A stretch of DNA of 64,000 nucleotides from Gammaproteobacteria bacterium (GTDB taxonomy: Bacteria > Pseudomonadota > Gammaproteobacteria > Steroidobacterales > Steroidobacteraceae). The position numbers were made by a program, and so were the translations under genes. Location of the stretch: assembly GCA_025358295.1 (NCBI GenBank), contig JANYJY010000022.1, positions 102,820-166,819 on the forward strand, written 5' to 3'. This document shows positions 43,928 to 51,890 of the stretch, piece by piece (the first letter of the stretch is position 1; the number at the start of each line of letters is the position of its first letter). The notes below the pieces were generated by a model. The model saw only the letters and a program-made list of their open reading frames with translations. It was not told the DNA's origin and did no database searches.

Positions 43928-44673
43928 GCTGTCACCGACTTTGGGCTGACTGCCTGGGAACGTCCGTCGTTCTCGTATCGATCATGCCGTTTCATCCAAT
44001 CGCCGAGCGTGCCGCTGTTCGCCTCGTTGCGTCCTTTGGGCACGATGTCCAGCCAGTTATATACGGTCAAGAACATCTCTCCGCCGCGGGCGTAGGTCGA
44101 ATAGGTGTGATACATCGTTCCGGCGTCATCCCTGTAGAAAACGCTGACACCCGGCAGTTCGTCAACCTGAGGATCAGGCTGCTTATCGAAATTGTAGAGC
44201 ACTCCCTGTTCGCGCGTGCCAGTTGGAAAGGACACGTGAAAATCGACATTGAAATCACTATCCGCCGAAGACACCCAGCGGAACCCCCAACCCATCCTGC
44301 GACGATAGGCGTCCAGCTTCTCGATCGGCCCGCGCGACACGGCGACGAAGCTCACGTCGTTGTGTTCGAAATGTTGTCGGGCGCCGTCGACGTGATCGGC
44401 AAGGAGCGAACAACCGGGACATCCCTCCTGCCAGTCCGGCCCGAACATGAAGTGATAGACCACCAACTGGCTGCGCCCATCGAACAGATCCTTCAGAGCG
44501 ACGACTCCGGTAAGTCCGCGAAAAACATAGCTCTTCTTGACCTCGACCCATGGCAACTCACGCCGCTTCTTCGCCAAGCGATCCCGTTCGCGCGTGAATG
44601 CCTTCTCTTCTACCAAAAGAGCGCGGCGCGCCACCATCCATTGTTCTTCCGAGACGATCTCGTGCTTGATCAT
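43924..44673 (-). CDS. DUF899 thioredoxin-like protein
   Basis: A 249-residue protein of the DUF899 family, a thioredoxin-fold group. It shows EEWMVARRALLVEEKAFTRERDRL-type opening features, YHFMFGPDWQEGCPGCSLLADHVDGA with a CPGC pair, and the AVSRGPIEKLDAYRRRMGW block. The CPGC resembles a redox or alkyl-hydroperoxide-reductase-like centre, but activity is unproven. DUF899 genes frequently sit with SRPBCC and ArsR genes, as here. It starts 10 bp after the SRPBCC stop and overlaps the GST gene by four bases. Confidence 0.87.
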   Translation of the reverse strand: MIKHEIVSEEQWMVARRALLVEEKAFTRERDRLAKKRRELPWVEVKKSYVFRGLTGVVALKDLFDGRSQLVVYHFMFGPDWQEGCPGCSLLADHVDGARQHFEHNDVSFVAVSRGPIEKLDAYRRRMGWGFRWVSSADSDFNVDFHVSFPTGTREQGVLYNFDKQPDPQVDELPGVSVFYRDDAGTMYHTYSTYARGGEMFLTVYNWLDIVPKGRNEANSGTLGDWMKRHDRYENDGRSQAVSPKSVTA

Positions 44674-44683
44674 GAGGGGCTCC

Positions 44684-45115
44684 TTAGGTCTTGCGAGAAA
44701 GATAGTTCCGTAGCTTGTTCAATGCGCCATTCCAACCTTCCTCGTGGGTGCGGCGAGTCTCTTCGTCATGCAGACGCGAATGAGTAAACGTCAGCTCGGT
44801 GCCGTCGGCGACGGAACGCAGCTCGATCTCGACCAGAGATTCGCCGGGATCTTCGTTGTTCTGCCAGCGCCAAGTCATGGCTAGCCTCGCGGGCGGCTCG
44901 ACGTCGACGTACTCGCCGCCGCTCTCGTGCTCCAGACCGTCGAGGGTTCGGAAGCGGATGCGGAATCGGCCGCCGACGCGCACGTCGGTCTCGGCCAGCA
45001 GTACGGGTCCTTCGTCCGGCCCCATCCAACAGATAATGCCTTCCGGTGTCGTCAGCGCATCGAATACGATCGACGGCCGAGCGGCTATGCGGCGTACCAG
45101 TGTCAGGCTCGTCAT
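44684..45115 (-). CDS. SRPBCC/AHSA1-domain protein
   Basis: A 143-residue START-like ligand-binding fold. It opens with the typical LVRRIAARPSIVFDALTTPEGIICWMGPDEG and closes with the long helix HEEGWNGALNKLRNYL. AHSA1-type proteins bind hydrophobic ligands or act as co-chaperones. Pairs of ArsR regulator and SRPBCC protein are common and are thought to be a sensing or detoxification unit. The ATG overlaps the regulator stop by four bases. Confidence 0.88.
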   Translation of the reverse strand: MTSLTLVRRIAARPSIVFDALTTPEGIICWMGPDEGPVLLAETDVRVGGRFRIRFRTLDGLEHESGGEYVDVEPPARLAMTWRWQNNEDPGESLVEIELRSVADGTELTFTHSRLHDEETRRTHEEGWNGALNKLRNYLSRKT

Positions 45116-45462
45116 CGCGCGCTCTTCTTGGCTTCGGCTTCCTTGCGCTCGGCGTAGGCTGCAAGTCGGTCGAGGCTCGCCGACCAGAATCGCTCATAGC
45201 GACGCAGCCAATCGAAAGCGGCGCGCATCTGCCGCGGCGACAAGCGCACTGTGACTGTACGGCCCACTTTAGACCGAGTGATGAGTCCCGCAGCGTCGAG
45301 TACGTCGAGATGCTTCATCACGGCCGGCAGCTTGATCGCGAAGGGCCGCGCGAGCTCGCTAACCGAAGCACCGTCCTCCCGCTCAAGCCGCGCAAGAATG
45401 GCGCGCCGCGTCGGATCGACGAGCGCCGCGAATGTCAGAGTGAGTTGCGCTTCATTGTTCAC
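45112..45462 (-). CDS. ArsR-family transcriptional repressor
   Basis: A 116-residue winged-helix regulator. The recognition region is SVSELARPFAIKLPAVMKHLDVLDAAGLI, followed by the wing KVGRTVTVRLS; LVDPTRRAILARL opens the domain. No metal-binding cysteines are visible, so it is not a metal sensor of the classical kind. The start is GTG, embedded in a perfect palindrome (45458-45473), which implies tight autorepression of the four-gene run it leads. Confidence 0.87.
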   Translation of the reverse strand: MNNEAQLTLTFAALVDPTRRAILARLEREDGASVSELARPFAIKLPAVMKHLDVLDAAGLITRSKVGRTVTVRLSPRQMRAAFDWLRRYERFWSASLDRLAAYAERKEAEAKKSAR

Positions 45463-45473
45463 TATATAGTGAA
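45458..45473. promoter_or_regulatory. Perfect palindrome overlapping the ArsR start codon
   Basis: TTCACTATATAGTGAA is self-complementary over 16 bp and includes the GTG start codon of the regulator. It is a probable operator of the ArsR-SRPBCC-DUF899-GST operon. Confidence 0.65.
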
Positions 45474-45576
45474 GTGTTGGTCATTGGGGATGGGTTGTCA
45501 ACCCCGGGGCATTGGTTGAGGTCCATTGCCGTACTGTTACAGTACGCGGAACAAGACCCGCGCTACAGGAGCTGTC

Positions 45577-46314
45577 ATGACCCTAGCAGTAAACTCAGAG
45601 CACTTGCCCGTGCAGGGCAACCACGCTGCACGGCCGGCGCGCCGCATCGGCGCACCCGGAGTATTTTGCGCGATCGCACTGCTCGCCGTGGTGTCGGCGT
45701 GCAGTGGATCGAACGATGGCGATGAGTCGAACAAGGTCAACGGCTCGGTTCACGTGGCAGCGGGCAAACCGCCCGCCACCGCCGCCACGGTGAATGGCGG
45801 CATTCACATCGATGCCAACGCCGCGGTGACGAACGCCTCGACCGTGAACGGCGGAGTTGCATTGGGCGATCATGCGACCGCGACTTCCTTGGCGAGCGTG
45901 AATGGCTCTATTAAGGTGGGGGCCGGTGCGCATGTGTCGGGAACCGTCACATCCGTCAATGGTGACCTGACCTTAGACGACGGTGCGGAAGTTTCCGGAG
46001 CGCTGACGAACGTCAACGGCACCATCACTCTGACTGCCGCGCATGTGGCGGGCGGGATCAAAACAGTCAACGGGGACATGAATATCACCGGTCCGTCCCA
46101 TGTTGAGGGCGGAATATTCGTGGAGAAGTCGTCCACCGGCTTGCTACAACTGGGCCAACACGTTCCGCGCATCGTGATCGGTCCCGGAGCGACGGTGCAG
46201 GGTGAGTTGCATTTCGAACGCAAGGTACAGCTCTACGTCAGCGACAAGGCAACGATCGGCGCAGTAACGGGAGCGACACCGATTTCGTTTACCGGAGACT
46301 CGCCGCCGAAATGA
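45577..46314 (+). CDS. Lipoprotein with seven VNG repeats (predicted beta-helix)
   Basis: A 245-residue lipoprotein with an Arg-rich start, a hydrophobic core and a lipobox VSAC placing Cys42. The mature part holds seven repeats with VNG at residues 54, 72, 90, 108, 127, 146 and 164, a period of 18-19 residues. Each consists of short beta-strands and small loops (V-NG-hydrophobic). This looks like a right-handed beta-helix, recalling bactofilin-like and DUF4097-like repeats. The region after residue 180 is less regular. Function is unknown; surface display or a scaffold is possible. AGGAG precedes the ATG at 45577. It is followed, 83 bp later, by an exported methyltransferase-like gene. Confidence 0.7.
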   Translation: MTLAVNSEHLPVQGNHAARPARRIGAPGVFCAIALLAVVSACSGSNDGDESNKVNGSVHVAAGKPPATAATVNGGIHIDANAAVTNASTVNGGVALGDHATATSLASVNGSIKVGAGAHVSGTVTSVNGDLTLDDGAEVSGALTNVNGTITLTAAHVAGGIKTVNGDMNITGPSHVEGGIFVEKSSTGLLQLGQHVPRIVIGPGATVQGELHFERKVQLYVSDKATIGAVTGATPISFTGDSPPK

Positions 46315-46397
46315 TCGGTTTGTAACGATAGAGTGACGCAACGCGCGCGAATTTGGGATACTGAGTCCTAGCCCTGGGCATAGAGGAAAGTATTACC

Positions 46398-47216
46398 ATG
46401 CAAAACTCTCACTTCCGTGCATTGTGCGCAGCTGCTGCGCTCGTTTTGGTAGGTGCCACTGCCGCTTACGGCGTGACGAATGCGGATCACGCGCTGGTGA
46501 GTGCGGTTACAAGCACCGCGCGCAGTCCCAAGGCGATCGCCAGAGACCCTGCCCGGCATCCCGTTGAAGAGCTGACTTTCTTCGGCCTGAAGCCAACAAT
46601 GACAGTGGTTGAGTTGTGGCCCGGCAGCGGCTATTGGACCGATATCCTGGGTCCTTACCTGTTACCGACCGGCCACTATTACATTGCATTGCCGACGCCG
46701 GGCAATGCCGAGGAGGATGCCGGAGCGACTGCCTTTCGCGCGCGAATTGCCGCAGAGAAAGACCGTCTCGGAACTCCCCATGAAACTGCGCTGGGCGCCG
46801 GCCATTACGACATCGCCCCGGCAGGCTCGGCAGACCTCGTGCTGACATTCCGCAATCTGCACAACTGGATGGAAGATGGCTTCGCGGACCAAGCGCTGGC
46901 GGCCTCATTCAAGGCCCTCAAGCCGGGCGGGATTTTGGGCATTGAAGAACACCGGGGCAGGAACGACCAGCCGCAGGACCCGAAGGCCAAGAATGGCTAT
47001 GTGCGTCAGGACTACACCATTGAATTGGCCAAGAAAGCCGGCTTCGAATTCGTCGCAGCCTCGGAGGTGAATGCAAACCCGCGCGACACCAAGGACTGGG
47101 TGGACGGCGTATGGACACTTCCGCCGACCCTTTCGCAAGGGGAGAAGGACCGCGCCCGATATGTGGCAGTCGGCGAGGCGGATAACTACGTTCTGAAGTT
47201 CCGCAAGCCGCGATAA
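46398..47216 (+). CDS. Exported SAM-methyltransferase-like protein
   Basis: A 272-residue protein with a signal peptide (about 1-26, AAAALVLVGATAAYG) before a class I methyltransferase fold. The motif I area is VVELWPGSGYWTDIL, followed by DLVLTFRNLHNWM and FKALKPGGILGIEEH. Members of this group are annotated as class I SAM methyltransferases despite an exported N-terminus, although SAM is not expected in the periplasm. It may be a repurposed fold or have another nucleotide-like ligand. It is followed by a strong hairpin. Confidence 0.75.
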   Translation: MQNSHFRALCAAAALVLVGATAAYGVTNADHALVSAVTSTARSPKAIARDPARHPVEELTFFGLKPTMTVVELWPGSGYWTDILGPYLLPTGHYYIALPTPGNAEEDAGATAFRARIAAEKDRLGTPHETALGAGHYDIAPAGSADLVLTFRNLHNWMEDGFADQALAASFKALKPGGILGIEEHRGRNDQPQDPKAKNGYVRQDYTIELAKKAGFEFVAASEVNANPRDTKDWVDGVWTLPPTLSQGEKDRARYVAVGEADNYVLKFRKPR

Positions 47217-47232
47217 CGTCAGGCCTGCTTAG

Positions 47233-47262
47233 ATCAGGCCGTCGCACTCGCGGCGGCCTGAT
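47233..47262. terminator. Bidirectional terminator between convergent genes
   Basis: ATCAGGCCG (47233-47241) and CGGCCTGAT (47254-47262) form a perfect 9-bp stem around a 12-nt loop, with AAATTT-type sequence beyond the right arm. It is placed just after the stop of the plus-strand gene and at the stop of the minus-strand gene. Confidence 0.65.
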
Positions 47263-48590
47263 TAAATTTCAGGACCCATCACGATCGGCGAGCCGTCGCT
47301 GAATCGCGAGATGCGAAACGGCGTGGGATCCGCGCACGGAATATCCCCGATCGCCAATTGCGCCGCCAATCGTCCGGCGGCCGGACCGATACCGAAACCA
47401 TGTCCGGAAAATCCCGTCGCAACCGTCAGGCCGGGCAGCGTCTCGACCGGACTGATGTAGGGAACGACATCGGGCGTCACGTCGATGTATCCGGCCCACT
47501 GCTGCACCACATGAGCATCGCGAAACTGCGGGTACAGTTCAATCATCGCCTCCAGCGCCTCACGATTCAGCGTTCGATTCGGCGCGGGATCCAAAACTCG
47601 CGTCGCCTCGAATGGGCCGGGACGGTCGAGCGGCCAGGTTCGCGGGCCGCTAAACTCGCGCAGCGACTGCGCATTGAAACGCACGCGCATCGCGCCGCGC
47701 TCCTTGCGAATGGTGGGCAGAAACTCGCGCAGATACCGCAGCGAGTCGGGTACGAAGGGCGCCACATAGACGGTGCCGCGCGCAATCGTGTAGCCGCCGT
47801 CGCGTCGCTTTCGGTAGCCGACCGCATCCAAGTACGTGCATGGATCCGGCCCGCCCTTGATCGGGGCGGTGCGCAGCACCGAGGATAGAACCTTCAGTTG
47901 CGGCAGACGAATGCCGAGGCTCGCGCAGAACAGACTGGACCACGCTCCGCCTGCGAGCACGACGGCATCGCAAGCGACTCGTCCTCGTTCCGTGATGACC
48001 GCACTCGTTCGCCCCCCTGAACGTTCGATACCGCGAGCCGCGCAATGAGCAAGAACGATTGCTCCCTTGCGTTGAGCGGCGCGCGCAATTGCCGGCGCCG
48101 CCCGTTGCGGCTCCGCGCAGCCGTCGGTAGGTACGAACATCCCGCACGGGAAAGCGCGGTTTGCTCCCGGCATGAGTGCCGCAAGGTCGGAGCCGCGCAC
48201 GATGCGGGTACCGATATCATAGGGCTGCGCCATCGTCGCCCAAGCGGCAAAACGCGCCTCGTCGAGCTCACTCTCCCCCACATACATGACTCCACACTCG
48301 CGAAAGCCGACATCGGATTCGGTCAGACGGCCCATCTCGCGCCATAGCTGTAAACTCTGCACGATGAGCGGCATCTCGCGCTCGTCGCGCCCTGCCTGGC
48401 GGCACCAGCCCCAATTTCGGCTGGATTGTTCACAGGCGATATACCCCTTCTCGCAGAGCACCACGGAAATTCCGCGATCGGCAAGCGTGAGCGCGGCGAA
48501 GGTGCCGACAATGCCGCCCCCAATGACGACCACGCCGGTGGCGGCAGGCATTACTTCATTGGGGATGATCGAATCTACATAGGGTCCCAT
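47262..48590 (-). CDS. FAD-dependent oxidoreductase (DAO family)
   Basis: A 442-residue flavoprotein with the dinucleotide fingerprint VVVIGGGIVGTFAALTLADRG (about 20-40) and the conserved SSRNWGWCRQAGRD stretch. The late motif is GYIDVTPDVVPYISPV, and the C-terminal FAD segment is ATGFSGHGFGIGPAAG. It resembles D-amino-acid dehydrogenase/deaminase-like enzymes that oxidise C-N bonds of amines or amino acids. The substrate is unknown. It is divergent from the 2OG-Fe(II) dioxygenase over 126 bp, so the two may share a promoter region and a catabolic substrate. Confidence 0.83.
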   Translation of the reverse strand: MGPYVDSIIPNEVMPAATGVVVIGGGIVGTFAALTLADRGISVVLCEKGYIACEQSSRNWGWCRQAGRDEREMPLIVQSLQLWREMGRLTESDVGFRECGVMYVGESELDEARFAAWATMAQPYDIGTRIVRGSDLAALMPGANRAFPCGMFVPTDGCAEPQRAAPAIARAAQRKGAIVLAHCAARGIERSGGRTSAVITERGRVACDAVVLAGGAWSSLFCASLGIRLPQLKVLSSVLRTAPIKGGPDPCTYLDAVGYRKRRDGGYTIARGTVYVAPFVPDSLRYLREFLPTIRKERGAMRVRFNAQSLREFSGPRTWPLDRPGPFEATRVLDPAPNRTLNREALEAMIELYPQFRDAHVVQQWAGYIDVTPDVVPYISPVETLPGLTVATGFSGHGFGIGPAAGRLAAQLAIGDIPCADPTPFRISRFSDGSPIVMGPEI

Positions 48591-48716
48591 TGACTCGCCT
48601 CAAGCGTTGTTCCGCCGGAATACGTGCGTGGATTCTAACCTGCGGCGAAAATTCGCCAAGAAATCATGGCAATATGTCGATAGAAACCGCCCATTGCGGA
48701 GTTGGCTGACCAGTGC

Positions 48717-49754
48717 ATGGATTACTCCATTCCCATCATCGACATCGGATCCCTGTTCGGTATACGCACAGCCGAGCGTGACTCCGCCGACGCAGCGCTC
48801 ATGAGGGCGGCAGCCACGACGGGCTTCATGGTGGTGACGGGGTATCCGCCTGAGCTGCCGGCAGGCAGCGCTGTTCGCAGAGATCTACTGCGTCTATTCC
48901 AGCTTCCCGAAACAGAAACCCGCAAACTCTGGCGCCAGAAATTCGATCCAACACACTGCAACGTGTACCGCGGATGGTTCCCGCTGCAGAAAGGCTTCCT
49001 GACCGCCAAGGAGGGCATAGACATGGGTGCCGACGTGGTGCACGGTTCCGCGGTGACTCGAGTCGACGATCCGCTGCGCGAAGCGACTCCCCTGCCCTCT
49101 GCGCAGGCTCTGCCCGGCTGGCGCGAATCAGTGGCAGCCTACTACCGCGCGATGGAACAGGTAAGTCAGGCTTTGATGCGGGCGATCGCACGTGGACTCT
49201 GCTTGGATGAGCATTTTTTCGATTTGTCCTTCGACAAGGGCCTGTCCACGTTGCGCCTGCTGCGCTACCCGATCCGAACCGACGCCGAGCAGACGGCTCA
49301 ATCGGATCCCGACGTCTGGGTCACTCATCAAGGTGTCCGGTACTACGTGAGCGGTGCGCCGCATGTTGATTCGGGTTTTTTGACACTGCTGGCGCAAGAC
49401 GGAGTATCAGGTCTGCAGGCGCGCCACCGTGACGGGCGCTGGCTCGACGTCCCGCCGATTGAAGACGGCCTGGCGGTCAATTTCGGCAAGGTACTAGAGC
49501 TGTGGTGTGGTGGCCGAATTAAGGCAACCGAACATCGCGTCATCGGCGCCGACCGCGAGCGCCGATCCATTCCCTTTTTCTACGAAGCGCGGGCCGATGC
49601 CGAGATCCAGCCGCTGCCGCGGGATGATCCATCGTCGTTCGAGCCTTTTTTTTACGGTGATTACCTTTGGGCAACCACTACGCAATTTGTTGAATTTAAA
49701 GGCATGGCGGCTTTGCGCAAGCCGTTGCGGCTGCCTGGGACCTGGGTGTCATGA
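48717..49754 (+). CDS. 2-oxoglutarate/Fe(II) dioxygenase (isopenicillin N synthase family)
   Basis: A 345-residue non-haem iron dioxygenase. The facial triad is His216, Asp218 (APHVDSG) and His273 (TEHRVI), with an RxS anchor for 2-oxoglutarate near Arg282-Ser284 (RRSIPFF). The N-terminal DIOX_N part (PIIDIGSLFG, about 6-120) is present. Family members oxidise hormones, antibiotics or small metabolites. The ATG at 48717 opens the conserved IPIIDI block; a TTG 15 bp upstream is less likely. Its stop overlaps the response-regulator start (ATGA). This translational coupling between an enzyme and a two-component regulator is odd. Confidence 0.87.
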   Translation: MDYSIPIIDIGSLFGIRTAERDSADAALMRAAATTGFMVVTGYPPELPAGSAVRRDLLRLFQLPETETRKLWRQKFDPTHCNVYRGWFPLQKGFLTAKEGIDMGADVVHGSAVTRVDDPLREATPLPSAQALPGWRESVAAYYRAMEQVSQALMRAIARGLCLDEHFFDLSFDKGLSTLRLLRYPIRTDAEQTAQSDPDVWVTHQGVRYYVSGAPHVDSGFLTLLAQDGVSGLQARHRDGRWLDVPPIEDGLAVNFGKVLELWCGGRIKATEHRVIGADRERRSIPFFYEARADAEIQPLPRDDPSSFEPFFYGDYLWATTTQFVEFKGMAALRKPLRLPGTWVS

Positions 49755-50419
49755 AGCTGCTGCTGATCGAAGATGATGGCGAACTCGCCCGGTCGCTCGT
49801 TACCCGCTTCATGGAGCATGGCTATGCAGCCGAACATGCGAGCGACGGCCCGGAGGGTCTCGACAGAGCATTGCAAGAGGAATTCAATGCGGTGATCGTG
49901 GATCGAATGCTGCCCGGGATGGATGGACTGGAATTGGTAAGAGCGCTGCGCCGTGAGAAGGACACTCCGGTCATTTTCCTGACCACCATGAGCGGGATCG
50001 ACGACCGAGTGCAAGGCCTCGAGGCAGGCGGGGATGATTATTTGGTGAAGCCGTTCGCCTTCGAGGAACTGCTGGCGCGCATCCGAGCGCTGACGCGGCG
50101 CTCCAGCACCAACGCCACCAAGCTATCCTCCGGAAGCATCGAAATGGACCTGGTCGAGCGCACCGTCACCCGAGGTGGCAAGGCAATCGACTTGGTACCC
50201 CAGGAATTTCGGCTGCTGGAGTTTTTAATGAGAAATGCGGACCGCGTCGTCACGCGCAAGATGCTGCTTGAGAAAGTCTGGGATATCTATTTCGATCCAC
50301 ACACCAACGTAGTTGAGAGTCATATCAGCCGCTTGCGAACGCGCCTGAATACCGGCTTTTCGATGGATGCCATCCAAACTGTTCGCGGCGTGGGATACAG
50401 GCTCCTTGCGGCCAGTTAG
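49751..50419 (+). CDS. OmpR-family response regulator
   Basis: A 222-residue regulator with an N-terminal receiver (acidic pair Asp8-Asp9, phospho-acceptor Asp51 in VIVDRMLPGMDGL, Lys100 in YLVKPF) and a C-terminal winged-helix DNA-binding domain (LEFLMRNADRVVTRKMLLEKVWD, then VVESHISRLRTRL). It resembles CusR/CopR/QseB-type regulators. The ATG overlaps the dioxygenase stop, and the kinase follows with a small overlap. A short inverted repeat ahead of the NodT gene downstream is a candidate target. Confidence 0.93.
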   Translation: MKLLLIEDDGELARSLVTRFMEHGYAAEHASDGPEGLDRALQEEFNAVIVDRMLPGMDGLELVRALRREKDTPVIFLTTMSGIDDRVQGLEAGGDDYLVKPFAFEELLARIRALTRRSSTNATKLSSGSIEMDLVERTVTRGGKAIDLVPQEFRLLEFLMRNADRVVTRKMLLEKVWDIYFDPHTNVVESHISRLRTRLNTGFSMDAIQTVRGVGYRLLAAS

Positions 50420-51821
50420 GGTCGTCAAGTCCGAAACGTTCAGGCATGCCACCCTGTTTGCGGTGCTGTTTCTGGCGCTTGCCGGCATTTTGATCGGCGC
50501 CGTGCTATGGATGGTCCAAGGCAGGCAGGAACAATCCATCAGGCGTGCCAATGATGCAGATGTCGCCACGGTAATCAATGCCTTTCGGGACGAAGGTGTT
50601 GACGAAGCCGTCGAAGTGATACGGCAGCGAGTGGGATCGCCCAAGTACAAGCGGATCGTTGCGACCGACTACTACATGTTGCTCACGAATGCCGATGGCA
50701 CCGAACTCGCGGGCAACGTGACGGGGCTGCCGCCCCGGCTTGGCATTTTCACTACGACCTTGGATCGTTCCCATTTTCCGGACTGGCTGGAAAGCACGCC
50801 GGGGACGAGACGACACAAATCCGTCAACGTACTGGGCCGCCGCGTCGAAATCACCGCGGGCATTTATTTCTATGTTGGACGAAACACCGAAGAAGTGACG
50901 GCCACGCGCCGCAGCATTTTGGCTGCCTTTGTCTGGATCGCACTGGGCGCGAGCATCGTCGCCGTCCTCGCCGGCATATTTCTGGGAACGAGATTTACGC
51001 GGCGCGTCGATGCCATTGCGCAAACCTGCGGCGACATCATCGCCGGGCGACTGGATGAACGCATTGCATTGAGCGGACGCGGAGATGAATGGGATCGCTT
51101 GGGGAGCGCGATCAATGAAATGCTGAATCGCATCGCCGTATTGATGGAGAACCTTCGGCAGATGTCGAGCGATGTGGCGCATGATCTGCGAACACCCCTG
51201 ACACGCATGCGTAATAGGCTTGAGGAAGCGCGCTTGAAGTCCCCATCACCCTCGGACAACGCAGCCGCGATAGCCGCCGCGATCGAGGACTCGGATCACC
51301 TTCTCGCAATGTTTGCTGCGCTTCTCAGAATCTCGCAAGTAGAATCCGGCACCCGCCTGAGTGGGTTTTCTGAAGTCTCATTGTCCGATCTGGGCGAGAA
51401 AGTCTTCGAGATGTACCTGCCGGTCGCCGAGGACTACCAGCTATCATTCAGCCGCCGCATCGAAACGGGAGTGATGGTTCACGGTGATGCGGAACTATTG
51501 CTGCAGATGCTGACGAATGTGGTGGAAAACGCGATCCGACACACACCCAAACAAACGCGGATCCAATTAATCGTAGCCACGGTGGAGGGACAGCCGACGG
51601 CCTCGATCGAGGACAATGGACCTGGAATTCCTGCGGACGAACGCGACAAGGTACTGCGGCGCTTTTATCGGCTGTCGACCAGCCGCTCGACGGCTGGCCA
51701 CGGGCTTGGTCTGTCGTTGGTGGCCGCCGTGGCGCAGCTCCATCATGCGGCCGTCACGTTATCGGACGCGGGACCTGGATTGCGCGTGGAAATGCGATTT
51801 CCAAGAGTTGCTCTGAACTGA
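50406..51821 (+). CDS. Membrane sensor histidine kinase
   Basis: A 471-residue kinase with two helices (about 16-38 and 172-196) bracketing a periplasmic sensor of about 130 residues, then a HAMP region. The HisKA domain has His259 in SSDVAHDLRTPLTRMRNRL, and the HATPase shows NVVENAIRHTPK, EDNGPGIP and STAGHGLGLSLV. The TTG at 50406 leaves a 14-bp overlap with the regulator gene; an in-frame ATG at 50367 would overlap by 53 bp and is the alternative. Neither has a good ribosome-binding site. It should phosphorylate the adjacent OmpR-type regulator. The periplasmic sensor has no recognised metal-binding cluster. Confidence 0.88.
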   Translation: MRPVRVVKSETFRHATLFAVLFLALAGILIGAVLWMVQGRQEQSIRRANDADVATVINAFRDEGVDEAVEVIRQRVGSPKYKRIVATDYYMLLTNADGTELAGNVTGLPPRLGIFTTTLDRSHFPDWLESTPGTRRHKSVNVLGRRVEITAGIYFYVGRNTEEVTATRRSILAAFVWIALGASIVAVLAGIFLGTRFTRRVDAIAQTCGDIIAGRLDERIALSGRGDEWDRLGSAINEMLNRIAVLMENLRQMSSDVAHDLRTPLTRMRNRLEEARLKSPSPSDNAAAIAAAIEDSDHLLAMFAALLRISQVESGTRLSGFSEVSLSDLGEKVFEMYLPVAEDYQLSFSRRIETGVMVHGDAELLLQMLTNVVENAIRHTPKQTRIQLIVATVEGQPTASIEDNGPGIPADERDKVLRRFYRLSTSRSTAGHGLGLSLVAAVAQLHHAAVTLSDAGPGLRVEMRFPRVALN

Positions 51822-51841
51822 CCTCTTCGTGCACGGTACGT

Positions 51842-51853
51842 TACAAGTTTGTA
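51842..51853. promoter_or_regulatory. Inverted repeat upstream of the second RND operon
   Basis: TACAA-GT-TTGTA lies 38 bp before the NodT ATG and 21 bp after the kinase stop. It is short but well placed to bind the regulator encoded just upstream. A weak terminator function cannot be excluded. Confidence 0.35.
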
Positions 51854-51890
51854 CAGTTTTGGGGGCCGACGGCCTGCTAACGTCCTGACT

